A stretch of DNA of 64,000 nucleotides from Gadus chalcogrammus (lineage: Eukaryota; Chordata; Actinopteri; Gadiformes; Gadidae), in contig NC_079414.1 of assembly GCF_026213295.1 (NCBI RefSeq), positions 6,377,847-6,441,846 on the forward strand. The letters run 5' to 3'. Numbering within the stretch: the first letter of the stretch is position 1; each line of letters starts with the position of its first letter. Below, in pieces: positions 46,727 through 59,000 of the stretch. Below the pieces are notes generated by a model. It did not search any database, was not told where the DNA came from, and saw only the letters and a list, made by a program, of their open reading frames with translations. The translations under genes were made by a program, and so were the position numbers.

Positions 46727-49682
46727 TTGCCTATGTCAAAACATGGCAACTTTTGCATTCCTGCTGTAACCACTAAGAGAGTAAACAAAGGGAAACTTAG
46801 ACACACTGCTAACCTCACAAATCTCATACATATTTCCTCCAAACCAAAAACAACCTTAAAGCCTATCAACAACACCATCAGGATGGGTCTACTTAATGTT
46901 AGGTCTCTTAATAACAAATCATTTTTAGTTAATGATTTTATTACCACCTCTAAACTGGATTTTATGTTTTTAACTGAAACATGGCTGGAACAAAATAACA
47001 GTGCAACCGTTCTGATAGACAGCTCCTCCCAACTATAACTTTTTTGATGCATGTAGATCTGGAAAAAGAGGTGGAGGGGTTGCTGTTATATTTAAAAATG
47101 ATTTTCAGGGGAAACAGATGTTATTTGGTGATTTTCCATCATTCGAATACCTTTGTGCTGTATTGAAATGCTCCCCCAGAGTTCTCCTATTAATTATTTA
47201 CAGGCCACCCACATACTCTGCAAATTTTTTCGATGAATTCACAGAATTATTGTCTAGCATCTCCACAGACTTTGATTGTCTAGTTATAACTGGTGACTTC
47301 AATTTTCATACTGATGATTTGAATGACAAGTGTGCAAAAAAACTTTTTACCATTTTGGACACATTTGAACTGTCCCAACATGTGAAAGAGACTACTCATT
47401 GTAAGGGCCACACTCTAGACCTGGTTATCACAAAGGGCCTCAATGTTTCTGATCTCTCTGTGACTGATCCTTCCTTGTCTGACCACTTTTGTGTTTTCTT
47501 TAATATATCTTTTATTCCCGACATACAGACAAAATCAAATACTGTCAAAAAACGGTATATCAATGAAGAATCGTATGTACTTTTTAGAAAGGCCATCTCC
47601 TTACTACCACCTCTCAACCCATGTTCTGCTGATGATCTTGTAGAAAATATTAATTTGAAAATTTTGAAAATCATGGATGTCATTGCACCTTATAAGGTTA
47701 AAACGATTTCTGGAAAGCAAAAGGCACCCTGGAGGAAAGCTGCCTCTGTAACAGCACAGAAAAAAGAATGCAGGAAGGTTGAACGCATCTGGCGTAAAAC
47801 AAAACTTCATATTCACCATGATATCTACAAAGAGAGCCTCCGTGCCTACAATTCAGGCTTAAAAAGTGCTAGAGAAACATTTTTCTCCAATATCATTAAA
47901 ACCAACACTAATAATGCAAAAACCCTGTTTGCAACTGTTGACCGACTGACCAACCCCCCAACACAAATTCCACCTGATCTCCATTCCACGCAGAAATGCA
48001 ATGAGTTTGCAGCTTTTTATACTGATAAAATTGAAGGCATCAGACACGCCATCAATATCTCCACTTCAAACAAAAATGTTGGACTACCACCCTGTTCAGG
48101 CAAAAGTAACGTGGCAGGGATGGCATGCTTTAATGTTATTGACTCTAAAACTCTTGTGGAAACTGTTACACAACTAAAGCCATCCACCTGTTGCCTTGAT
48201 TCTTTACCTACCAACCTCTTTAAGAATGTTTTTGACTGCCTAGCAATAGACATATTGCAGATAGTTAACAACTCTCTCCAGTCAGGCAACTTCCCAAAAG
48301 CCCTGAAAACTGCAGTTATTAAACCCCTTTTAAAAAAGCGGAGCCTAGATACCTCTATTATTAACAACTACAGACCAATATCAAATCTGCCCTTCATAAG
48401 TAAAATCATTGAGAAAGTTGTCCTCCAGCAACTTAATCACTTCCTGGCATCAACTGGTTGTTATGACACCTTCCAATCAGGATTTCGACCCCTGCACAGC
48501 ACTGAGACCGCCCTCATTAAAGTTGTAAACGACATCCGTCTTAACACAGACTCTGGCAAAACCTCAATACTAATGCTACTAGACCTCAGTGCTGCATTCG
48601 ACACTGTAGACTGTGCAATACTTTTGGACAGGTTAGAAAACTGGGTGGGGCTTTCAGGCACAGTCTTAAATTGGTTCAGATCCTACCTACAAAATAGGAA
48701 CTACTTTGTTTCCATCGGCGACTTTGTATCAGAATCAACCAACGTGATGTGTGGAGTCCCACAAGGTTCGATCTTAGGACCCTCTTTATTCAACATCTAC
48801 ATGCTCCCACTAGGGCAAATCATGCATAATAACAATATTGACCATCATTGCTATGCTGATGACACGCAAATCTATGTATCGCTATCACCAAATGACTATC
48901 GGCCCATAGATCTGCTGTGCCAGTGCATTGAGCAAGTGAAAGACTGGATGTGCCGAAATTTCCTTCAGCTAAATGAGGATAAAACAGAGATAATTGTATT
49001 TGGTGCTAAAACGGAAAGGCTTAAAGTAACCCAACACCTTCACTCTCTGTCCCTGAAAACCTCAATCAAAGCCAGAAACCTAGGGGTTATCATGGATTCT
49101 GATTTACATTTCGAAAGTCACATCAAATCAGTTACAAAATCTGCATATTATCACCTTAAAAATGTAGCAAGACTTAGAGGGCTCATGTCCACAGAAGACT
49201 TGCAAAAACTTGTACATGCCTTTATCACTAGTAAGCTTGATTACTGCAATGGTCTCCTTACAGGTCTCCCAAAACAAACTCTAAGGAAGCTTCAGCTTGT
49301 TCAGAATGCTGCTGCTAGAGTTTTAACAAAGACCAAACAATTTGAACACATTACACCAATTCTTAAATCGTTACATTGGCTTCCTGTAGGTCAGAGAATT
49401 GATTTTAAAATCATGTTGCTAACCTATAAATCCCTACATGGTTTAGGCCCAAAATATTTAACTGATATGCTTCCACTACATAAGCCTTCTAGAACACTAA
49501 GATCTTCTGAGACCAATCTGTTAATTATCCCCAGAGTAAACACGAAACATGGGAAAGCAGGATTTAGTTACTATGCAACAAATAGCTGGAATAAACTCCC
49601 TGAGGATTTAAGACTTGCCCCAACTCTGAGCACCTTCAAAACAAGATTGAAGACTTTTATGTTTGCTTTAGCTTTCTGCTAA
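46727..49682 (+). pseudogene. L2 LINE ORF2: endonuclease plus reverse transcriptase, one frameshift
   Basis: The first frame (to about 47,030) starts the APE-type endonuclease: LLNVRSLNNKS, then LTETWL with the catalytic Glu. A one-base shift near SSSQL/APPN moves the frame to that of 47,118-49,682. There the endonuclease continues with IIYRPP, ITGDFNFH and SDHF (catalytic His codon about 47,484). The reverse transcriptase follows: NYRPISNLPF, LLDLSAAFDTVD, GVPQGSILGP and YADD at 48,852-48,863, then the C-terminal region ending KTRLKTFMFALAF. The 854-residue second frame is uninterrupted. The enzyme nicks DNA and copies its own RNA in place. The single frameshift probably inactivates this copy unless it is a sequencing error. 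Confidence 0.85.
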
Positions 49683-50127
49683 ATCTTAAATACTTTACCT
49701 TTATTTTACTAAAATGCCTTTTTAACTTTCCCTTTATTTTCTATTTTTACCAGAAAAATACATGATCTGATACCAGAGAGAAAGGTTGCTGTGCTAGAGT
49801 CCTAGAAGCTGGGTTAGAGTCCTAGAATATTGTCCTTTAGGTCGGGTTGTAGTCCCGACTTGGGTTCCAGACTGTTGATCTGATCTTAAATTACTTTCGA
49901 TTTAATTTTCTCACTTTCTTAAATACATTGCACTTTCAATTTTACTTACTAAAAAGCCTTTTTAACTTTCTATTTTACTCATTTCTTTGCATATGTTTTC
50001 TTTTACTTATCTATTATTTTATTTTAATGCATAACAATGTTTATATGTGAAGCACTTTGAGTCTGCCTTGTGTATGAAAAGTGCTATATAAATAAAGTTA
50101 ACTTGCCTTGCCTTGCCTTGCCTAGGT

Positions 50128-50640
50128 ACTTAGGAATGTATAAGGCCGGTTAAAACCTGGAAGTTGATGATTAACAGACTATCTAGACCTACATTTGTTC
50201 ATGCCTTAAAAAAAATGTTATGATTTAGAAATAGGCCTCAACTAATAGCTGGGGTGTTAATACATATGTTACAAATACTTACCAATTAGGTTATCCATGA
50301 TTAATTCATGAGTTACTACGGATTATTTGACTACATGGTGTGAGCCCATCTAAAGTGAGCACTTTCTATGCTTTACAAAGCATTTATAAATGAATTGCAA
50401 ACATAACCTGGACACAAATATGTATTATTATATTTGGACATGCCTTCAGAACTATGCCTACGGATAGTTAGTGTTACTGCATCTTTAACAAGCACTTAAC
50501 AACACTTCAATTCATGATTAACTCATGAGTTACTACGGATTAGTTGACTACATGGTGTGAGCCCATCTAAAGTGAGGACTTGCTATGCTTTACAAAGTAT
50601 TTATAAATTATTGGCTAGCAGATACCAAAGAGACACAAGT
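50128..50640 (+). repeat. AT-rich repeat downstream of the L2 with a duplicated 90-bp segment
   Basis: TCATGAGTTACTACGGATTA with following sequence to TTTACAAAG...TTTATAAAT occurs at about 50,301-50,394 and again at about 50,519-50,610. In wording and base composition it resembles the DNA transposon interrupted by the L2, so it may be that element's right part. No gene seen. Confidence 0.5.
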
Positions 50641-50850
50641 TAAAACAAAATATTATTTTAAGAAAAGGGAAAGAAGCTATGTGCTGAAGTGCTGAAAACG
50701 TACAAATATTTATTTTAAACTACATAAATTCTTCTTTTCAACAAAGAACACACAACAAAAAAATACAGATAAAATATGAACAGTGGTATTGTACAGAAAA
50801 TGTAAAAATTACTTTACAGGAACACATGTAAAGCATAATACAAAATGCAA

Positions 50851-51052
50851 TTATTTCTTTTTCAGTGGTAGCAGCTTACCACTGGCTTTAAGCGTGTTGA
50901 CTGCGTCAACTATTTCTACATCGCCTAGAATTGTCAAGGCACAGTGTTCCGCAAATGCTTTCAATTTTGTGGAATGGGTATACGTTTTCAAAGCTTCCTT
51001 GTACTGGTCTGGGGCAGCAATGGAAAGCTTGGCGATTGGTGCATTGACCACA
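50851..51052 (-). CDS. Unassigned terminal-exon-like ORF (about 66 aa)
   Basis: The minus strand reads VVNAPIAKLS, then EALKTYTHSTKLKAFAEH, and ends LLPLKKK before a TAA at 50,851. Composition is balanced and protein-like, with amphipathic stretches and a lysine-rich C-terminus. There is no good ATG, but TTTTTGCAG immediately upstream would serve as a splice acceptor, and AATAAA-like signals lie downstream on this strand. The acceptor is part of the terminus of an adjoining transposon. I recognise no family. It could be the last exon of a separate gene, or a lost exon of the SAM-domain gene or a paralogue. Upstream exons were not found. Confidence 0.35.
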
Positions 51053-51680
51053 CTGCAAAAAGTCGGCTTTAAAAAATAAGAAAAAAAAGTAATAAAATGA
51101 GGAATATATTACTTAAAATAAGCAAAATTATCTTCCAACAGAACAGGAAGATTTGACTTAACAAGATTTTTAAAAACAAGTGAATATATCTAGCCTTAAA
51201 AACCCAGGGATATCTTAAAACTAGTGTGTTTAGACTAATAACAAGTAGATTTGTATTGGTTCAAGGAAAATATTTAAGAATTATTTTCTCAATATGTAGG
51301 ACAATGTGCTTAAAATCAGCATATGCTAGTGCCATCATCTTCAAATAAGGTTTCATGCAAGTAAATATATCTTAAAGTCAGTACAGCCAAACTTCAAACA
51401 AGTACATTTGTCTAGATAAGCAAACCAAATTTAAGAATAGTTTTCTTGATATATAGGAAAATATACCTTTTATTCAACATATGCTAGTATTATCAGCTCC
51501 AAACAAGGACTTATGTTAGGCAACATACACTGCAATCAAGTATATTCGCCTAGATAATGAGAACAATTTAAGAATTATTTATTCTAGTATGTAGAACAAA
51601 ATCACATAAATTTAGTATCCAATGCTACTGTAAAATTCTTTAAATAAGAGTAAATTCCCTAACACTTAAGGGAGAAAAAA
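51053..51680. mobile_element. DNA transposon remnant with CACTGCAAAAA terminus and about 145-bp internal repeats
   Basis: CACTGCAAAAA at 51,053 is a terminus I associate with common teleost hAT-like non-coding elements. Inside, three related segments carry TTTAAGAATTATTTTC-like and ATATGTAGGA-like words near 51,277, 51,430 and 51,570. The opposite terminus (TTTTTGCAGTG) was not found, so the right end is uncertain. Confidence 0.5.
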
Positions 51681-51802
51681 CATTTATCAGGCTTGGTACA
51701 GGTAAACAAATACATGAATCTGAATTTTTTTTCAAAGTCTTTATTGCCTTTCAAGTACAACTTTTCCTTTACAGTAGAAACAGTAAAAGCCTGAACTTAC
51801 CA

Positions 51803-52097
51803 TTACAGGAAAAATGTGACGATTTTTCATATAGTTCTCCGTTTTGAGGTCAAGGAGTACTGTCGGTAAGAAAGCCCCCCAAAAACAATCGGTTTTACCT
51901 AGCAAGAGTTGCATCAGCCAGCAGCTAACACAGACAGGCAGCTACAGCTCTTCACTCTGGGGGCATGGCAGCTTCCATGTACATGCAACTCTTGCTAGGT
52001 AAAACAGATTGTTTTTGGGGGGCTTTCGTACCGACAGTACTCCTTGACCTCAAAACGGAGAACTATATGAAAAATCGTCCGATTTTTCCTGTAATAA
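51803..52097. repeat. Large imperfect inverted repeat, hairpin 1
   Basis: The left arm (about 51,803-51,920) and right arm (about 51,986-52,097) are reverse complements over roughly 110 bp. Shared words include ACCTAGCAAGAGTTGCAT / ATGCAACTCTTGCTAGGT, AGGTCAAGGAGTACTGTCGG and ATTTTTCATATAGTTCTCC. The spacer contains GGCAGCTACAGCTCTTCACTC. Part of it is open on the plus strand (51,965-52,255), but I read this as fortuitous. Confidence 0.8.
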
Positions 52098-52099
52098 TA

Positions 52100-52495
52100 C
52101 GTTTTGAAGATCATGTGCCGAGCTGGACTGTTTTATTGGAGAAATCCGACGAGTTTTTACATAGATCTCCATTTCAAGTCACAGAGTACTGTCAATACAA
52201 AAAAAACAAAACGGTTTGGTCTTACCTAGCTCGAGTTGCATCAGCCAGCAGCTAACACAGACAGGCAGCTACAGCTCCTCACTCTGGGGGCATGGCAGCC
52301 TCCATGTACATGCCCCCAGAGTTTAGCACTGTAGCTGCCTGTCTGCGTTAGCTGCTGGCTGAGCTAGGTAAAACCAAACAGTTTTTTTCCGTACCGACAG
52401 TACTCTTTGACTTGAAATGGAGATATGTAAAAACTCATCAGATTTTTCCAAATAAACACTCCAGCTCGGCGCATGATCTTCAATGAAGATTTTTT
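52100..52495. repeat. Large imperfect inverted repeat, hairpin 2, paralogous to hairpin 1
   Basis: The left arm (about 52,104-52,315) and right arm (about 52,312-52,490) pair through AGATCATG, CGAGCTGGA / CCAGCTCGG, TCCATTTCAAGTCA, AGTACTGTC, CAGCCAGCAGCTAAC and GCAGCTACAG words. The spacer words (CAGACAGGCAGCTACAGCTC, GGGGGCATGGCAGC) are shared with hairpin 1, so one is a diverged copy of the other. The two structures cover nearly 700 bp. Confidence 0.75.
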
Positions 52496-52529
52496 AAAGA
52501 GCAAACTAAAAAGTGAAAAACATGCATCT

Positions 52530-52680
52530 ATCTACATGAGGAAGTCATGTCCTGGCTGTGGATAGTATCCAAGAGAACTTGCGCAGACAGAAGTGTGCAC
52601 ACTTACGATATCTAAGGTGAAAGATAATGCATGCCATTTTACATTGTGCTAACATCAATATCCTTTTTTGGGAAGGTCAT
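52530..52680 (-). pseudogene. Decayed duplicate of the SAM-gene last exon
   Basis: This segment matches 52,831-52,987 inside the terminal exon: ATGAGGAAGTCATGTCCTGG, a TGGATRGYATCCARGAGAAC-type stretch, AAGGTGAAAGAT and ATATCC with TTTTGGGAAGGTCA all align in order. Indels break the frame. The preceding bases (GCAAACTAAAAAGT) also recur just before the real exon's 3' flank (near 52,700), so the duplication covers the exon and its downstream flank. Confidence 0.75.
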
Positions 52681-52791
52681 GCAGCTGAACTTAACAGCAA
52701 ACTAAAAAGTAAAAAACACGTAAGGCAAAAAAAAAAAAAAGCCACAGCCTCAAAACAAACCAAAACAAGATTATCCACTCTCATTTCCACT

Positions 52792-53094
52792 TTAAGCTAA
52801 GAATTTCTTCCACTCGCCTATAGCCTTCCTATATGAGGAAGTCATGTCCTGGTCGTGGATGGCATCCAGGAGAACCTCGGTCTGCAGCACAGACATGAGT
52901 GTGGCAACGCACTTGGGATATGTAAGGTGAAAGATGCATGCCATGAGATACATTACGCTAGCATCGATATCCTCTTTTGGGAAAGTCAACACAGGGGTGG
53001 TTCCAATAGATAGTATGCAGTTAGTTTCACTGACAACAACGACCGGGCTGGAGAGTGGTCTTGCTCGTAGAAAGGTGTTGGGGTCTTCTGTAGG
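52792..53094 (-). CDS. SAM-like gene terminal exon 8
   Basis: Acceptor TTTGTCAG|CCTACA, stop TAA at 52,792-52,794. It reads PTEDPNTFLRARPLSSPVVV, TFPKEDIDASVMYLMA, HLTYPKCVATLMSVLQTEV and ends GEWKKFLA. A decayed copy of this exon lies about 110 bp downstream. Confidence 0.75.
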   Translation of the reverse strand, partial: PTEDPNTFLRARPLSSPVVVVSETNCILSIGTTPVLTFPKEDIDASVMYLMACIFHLTYPKCVATLMSVLQTEVLLDAIHDQDMTSSYRKAIGEWKKFLA

Positions 53095-56000
53095 CTGACA
53101 AACACAAAAAGAAAAAGAAATACCACAATGCACTTTTTGTATTGTATGGTAAAGTAAATGTGAAAATTCTTATGCATATACATTTTCTTACCTTAAGGAT
53201 GTGAAGCAAAGCCTCACTTGCATGTCCCAACTTCTTGGGTGGAGCCACAGGTGATGGAAATAAGTCTGGCAATGCCTTCATCAGGGCGATTGACTGCTGT
53301 GCTGTTAAAAAACAAGACAAAAAAGTAATTTTTAAAAAAGTAGTTTTTCTGCAGCCAGTTATTAAACAAACATTAATACTTCTGTGGGATTCTCAATTGT
53401 TATGTTCTGTAATAACCTTTGTCCAACAGTGGAGGCCTCATGACCTTCTTGAAAACGCCATAAAACTGTGCCCTCTCAAAAAAGGTTGCCCGCCGGGTAT
53501 TTAGTTCAGGTAGGAAGTGGGGGTTCCCTTGATCGAGGATCCGCCGGAGTTCATCCATTAGCTAACACACAGGGAGACAAAAGATAGAGAAGAGATGTAA
53601 AAATTAAAATTTACATTACAATTCAAATCTAACAGAGTTAAACTTTAACCTTCGGATGAGACATTAAACCGAGGTCACGACTCACTGTGGTCATTAAAGA
53701 TCCCATGGCACTTATTGCAAAGAGTAGGGGGTTCCCCAGTGTCCTGGCTAAATTCCCAACCTGGCCCCCTAATCATCCCCTCACTCTAATTGACTTATTC
53801 AGATCCTCACTCTCCACCTCAAGCTTGTGTGTGGTGAGTGTTTTGGAACATAATGGTTGCCGCATCACCAGGGGCGGACTGGCCATCGGGAATACCGGGG
53901 ACATCCCCGGTGGGCCGATGGCCCAAAATACTATTATGTACCGGCCCACGCCCATCATCGCATCAGCCCTACAATGGTTATCACAGCGGCACAAGCGTAA
54001 TTTTCTCCAAGAGCTATACCTATCTAATCACAGTCGCACTGACTGACTTTTATACTGCTACTCGCAATCGGTCTTCACACTCATGGTGACTATTTTTCAA
54101 TTTTTTTTTTAGTGTCTTCTAATATGTGTTTTACAGACTTCGGAAGTCCAAAGTAAGAAAAGATCTCCACCTTATTAATAAACACCTCTAAATTGGTTCT
54201 TACACAGCCGAAGTGTTCTCAGCTGTGCGGATTGAGGTAGAGAATTTGGATTTGCATACATACACGCAACGCGGCACCCAGTTCTACGCATGCGCTCAAC
54301 CCATGAGGAGAAAGGGATTGTTTGCGGCGAATGTCTCCAGCTTGAGACCCGCTGAGGGACCACCGCCGGAGGCGGAGGTGCCTAAGCGCTGCCCGGCAAC
54401 GATCCCTTTCTCCTCCTTGTCGTGGTTCAGTCTACTTCACATTGATGAGGACGTTGAAGAACCAGGAACGTCGGAGAACCCAACGCGGTCGTTTGAGATT
54501 CATAATATCGGCTCACACATCTTTTGGCCGTTATAATATTATATGATATAGATATCTATGTAGGCTATATGATAATATTTTGATATAGAGCTCCAGGACT
54601 CCCGTGTGTTCTAGAATATTTACAGAACACGGCTAAAGGCTGTGTGAGCCTCGCCATTGCGATACATCCACTGTAAACAGAGCGCATGGTGGCTGCAAGC
54701 TGCTCAGGGCCACACCCCCACCCTCCTCCTTGACCCGCCTCGCTCCTCCTCATTTGCATTATAGCTACAGCCACCAAAACAGCGCATTTGGGGGAAGCTC
54801 AATGTGCGACTGGCTCGGAGTGGCTATAACTCTGCACCACGGCTGAATTTCGGGAACGTCGTTATGTAACTTACTGTTTTGTTATGCACCTTCAGCACCC
54901 CTACACACACAAACAATCACACACCCAGCATGCAACACTACTGATACCACTGATGTTCACACCCCATCGTATGTTCTGTTCTGTTCATTTCTAATATATT
55001 GTTCATGCTAATTCTACCCTCTGATTCCAGTTTCTTTATTGTGTGGTCTTTCTCTGCTGACATTCATTCCTTAAGGCTTTGTAGTTATACTTGTATAACC
55101 ATCTGATACTAGCCAAGAGTTAAGCATATTCATCTAGCAAACTATACCTACCTTGGAGTGTTACAATAGCCAATAATCATTTTATTCCATGTGTCCATCC
55201 AGGCAAATTGGTGGATCCAAATGTTATTAAAAAACAAACATACATATATGATGTAATTTCTTTGTAATCATCCAAAATAATGTTAAGTGTATGGGTATTT
55301 TTCCCAGAAGGCCACTGACTGTTCGATACGAGCGATCCATTGAGTGGGCAACGCGGCGTGTACTTAGTGGGCCGCGCGCCGTGTATTGAGTGGGCCGGTC
55401 TGACAGAAACTCCCGGGCCACTTTTTTCCCCCAGTCCGCCCCTGCGCATCACCCAGGTGGGTGCTACACATTGGTGGTGGTTAGCGAGTGTTGTAATTCC
55501 TAGGCTTAGGAAGCAGAGGGCTGCATAAAATGAATACATATGCTTACATAGTCCAATTCTCCAAAGCAGGGATACGCCTCAAGGATCTTGACAGGCCTGT
55601 CCTGCTCCTTAGTCACATCGGAGTCAATGAATGCGCGTCTTGACTGGAATTCAAGGTCTAGGAGCTGGGCAACATCCTTCTTGTTTGGCCTGGCCTTGGT
55701 TTTATACATGTCCTGCAGAGTTTTATAATGTCTTGCCTGATACTGCAGGCTGTCCTGCAGTCAATTAACATTTAAACATAGCCATACCAAACATTAAAGG
55801 CTTTAGAGGGAGCTAGAGCATTCGGGATTTTTTCTAAACAGCCTATTTAATATTCTACTTCCAGAATCCCATGACAGTTCAAGCTAATATGACTCAAAAC
55901 ATGCTGCCGACGGCAGCATGTTAAGATTGTTAAGACCATCATTTCCATTTCAGACATTACAGGTTAACTGGGCCATTAACACGCAAATACACACGTCACC

Positions 56001-59000
56001 ATTTTATAAAATTGGATTATTCGCCATCTCCCCTAGAGTTAGATAAGTGAACAAAAACATTTTTGTCTCCGTGCATGCATTGTTGTAGTGCGGCAGCGCC
56101 CCCGCTAGGTTAGCTTATGCAAATTTAGACGAGGCGAAGTCAATACGTGCCTAGGAGATCACCTCGTCTTAATCTAAATTGCCATTTGTACTGGTTGTGA
56201 AGACAGAGGCTCACTTTTACTCATGACATACTATCTGGCTACAAAGGATTCCATTCACTATGCTAAGCTAAGCTAACCTAGCAGGTGTGCTGCCAGACTA
56301 TGACATTGCATGCACTGAGACAAATGCGTTTGCCCACTTATTTACCTCTAGGGGAGACGGTGAATATCCCAATTTTATAAAACGGTGGCGTGTTCCTTTA
56401 AAAAAGGACACTAATAGATGAATAATCCAGAACAAAAAAGGTTTGAAATTGCATGATAACATTGCTGAATTTACTTAGACATGGAATTGTCCTTGTTCAA
56501 AGTAATAATAGAAGCTCCATTAATACTGAAAAAAATATCCACCATTTCAATTTGTGCACTTACCATACGATTGTTCAATCTGTGGAGTGCTACAGCGTGG
56601 TGGTGATCTCTCCAAGATCACAGTAGAGGTGGTGGAGTCATCAGTCTCATCAGTGGACGTCTCCTGTCTGGACTGAAAGCTAAGTCTCCGTGCCTTCTTT
56701 CGCAAAGGAGTTGCTCCCTGCTGCTTTTTAGGAGTTGAAACATTTTGGACTCTTTTTAGGAGCTGTTTCTTCAGATATTCCTGACAAGACAGACACAGAA
56801 CAGGTTGTGTAATAAATAACATTAAATAAAATCGTATACAGTAATGAAGGCGTACAAGCAGACACGACTGATGAATAGTGTCTTACCCACTCAGCCCCAC
56901 TCTTGGCAGATTGGTCCCGAAGCCTTGGGTAGTAGTCCAGTAGGCGCTTTGCCATAAATGTGAGCTCCCGGTTGCATGGATATTTAAAATCATCCTCTGT
57001 TGCTCTTTTGATTGCAATCATGCTCGTGATGGTATTTCTTATTAATCTGCAACGAAGATCTTTGGACAGGCTAAAGTCTCCCTCTTTTCCAGCACGCTGT
57101 TGGTCAAAGAAGGCACTCCTTGCAAGCTCTAATTCTGTGTCTGTGTATATGACATACGTTGGGCTGACAAGTTGTACCGTTCTGCCATGTTGGGGTCTTG
57201 GGCTTGGAGAGGGGAGGGAGGATGGAGAAAAAATGGGGGATGGAGAGGGGAGAGGGTTGGAGGAAGACAAAGAGGAAGGAAATGGATGTTGGGGAAGAGG
57301 AGGTGGGTGGGTGGGGCTGAATTCACTGCTTCCTGGTCTATGCAGCTCTGATTCTTGACCCTGTATAAAAGATACACGTATTTATTGGTAATTATAAAAA
57401 CAAGGAGCTGACTGACAGCCTGACAGCCACCAAACAAGAAATCTGAAATCTGCTGAAATCTATCATTACCTCATTTTCATCATGACTGAGTCTCCAGATG
57501 GTTCTCCTTCTCAGGAAGTGTTCTGGACCAGGAAAAAGGTCACGCAAGTCCTCCTTTGTGAGGCTTGGCAGCATATCTTTGCTTATATTAGCAGCTGAAA
57601 AACAAATATTGCCACACATTAAATATTTGTTAATGAATTTGCTAATACAGGGGTTTTCAAAGTGTGAGAGAGTGAGCCCCCCCTCAGAGAAAAAAATTCA
57701 GCTGAGCCCCCCCCCTCCCCAATTTTTTTTTCTAAAGACCTGTGTTTTGAAAGCTATCTTAATTATTTTACACATTTTAAACATCTCTGATGATAATTTT
57801 AAAACATTTGAAACATATTTTTTAAACATTTTAAACATATTTCTGAAACATTACATCTTTGTGCGTTTTTAAACACATTTCTTAACACAATTTAACAACT
57901 TTATCTAAGCATGTTTTAGCTTAACCTTTTTTAAATACATTTGAACATCTTAATCTGTGTAAACTGCCAGTTTACAGATTCATTCAGGGTCCCCGACTCT
58001 GAATTTTCAGAGTCTAATCAGATCTGCTTTTTCAGTCCAGAGATTCGACTATTCGGCGGGGTTTGTTTACCGGCGTTGCTATGGTGACCTAAATTATTAT
58101 AAGCAACTGAAAACGATGCCGGTTTGAAACTAAAACTGTGATTCTGAAAAAAGTATAAATGCTATCAAAATTCCGTTTGGATAGTATTGAAGATACAAGT
58201 GTGTAGATTTGTTCAATGGTTGGAACGATGGTAAACGGTTGAAAAATGAATGAGATACGATGTCTAGAAGTAGGTGTATCAGAATGGGCAGACGTCTTCA
58301 ATGAAAACAGCTGAAAACGAAGCGGTATGAAACAAACGGTGGTTCTGAAGAAATTTTAAATGATATCGAAATTCTGTTTGGATATTATTGAAGATACAAG
58401 TGTGTAGATTTGTTAAATGGTTTGCATGAAGATAAACGGTTGAAAATTGATTTAGTTAGGTTACTTCTACAGTTGAAGTACGATTGATGATTTGAATCAT
58501 CGACTTTCAGGTTTTTCTTCGGGTTTATTTTTTTCTCACGTCGCGCCCCCCCTGAAGAACTCTGGCGCCCCCCAGGGGGGGCGCGCCCCACAGTTTGAAA
58601 ACCACTGTGCTAATACGTTGTCCATTGAGAAAATATGTCATATGAATATTGTTAAACTGTTTTTAAAACGCCTTGCGAGTTGCGTGAAAAGTAGGCAAAC
58701 TGTCCCATTTCTAGCATGCACATGTTTTTGTTGCGCGTATCACGCAGGCAGCGTGCAAACACTCAAACCTGCTAACATGGGAGCCGGTGTCGTGCCAAAA
58801 AGTGATCGTCTGCCAGAATCTGATTTGTGACCGCGGGAGCGCGCACAGCAGCCCGTTGTGCGTGCTCCCGTGGCCACAAATCAGATTCTGGCAAATGATC
58901 ACTTTTTGGCACGACACCGGAAAAAAACTGACACGCCACGCAGCTGACACGCTCATGCATGCACTCAGTCTGAATTAGCCCTAAAGATTCTTTATTTTGA

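Larger units (their letters stand above)
45141..50121 (+). mobile_element. Nearly full-length L2-clade LINE
   Basis: A roughly 5-kb element with a short 5' leader, two ORFs, a 3' UTR, the terminal segment GCACTTTGAGTCTGCCTTG and AAGTGCTATATAAATAAAG, and a (TTGCC)n tail (50,103-50,121). That 3' end is typical of fish L2/CR1-group LINEs. CTAGGT flanks both sides (45135-45140 and 50122-50127), a possible short target duplication. The 3' UTR holds a duplicated GCCTTTTTAACTTTC segment about 240 bp apart. Few lesions suggest a young copy. It has inserted into older DNA transposon sequence. Confidence 0.85.

Noticed and set aside
51965..52255. Plus-strand 96-residue frame through the two hairpins
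   Set aside because: It crosses from one inverted repeat into the other, and homologous arms carry stops. Sequence is explained by the foldback structure.
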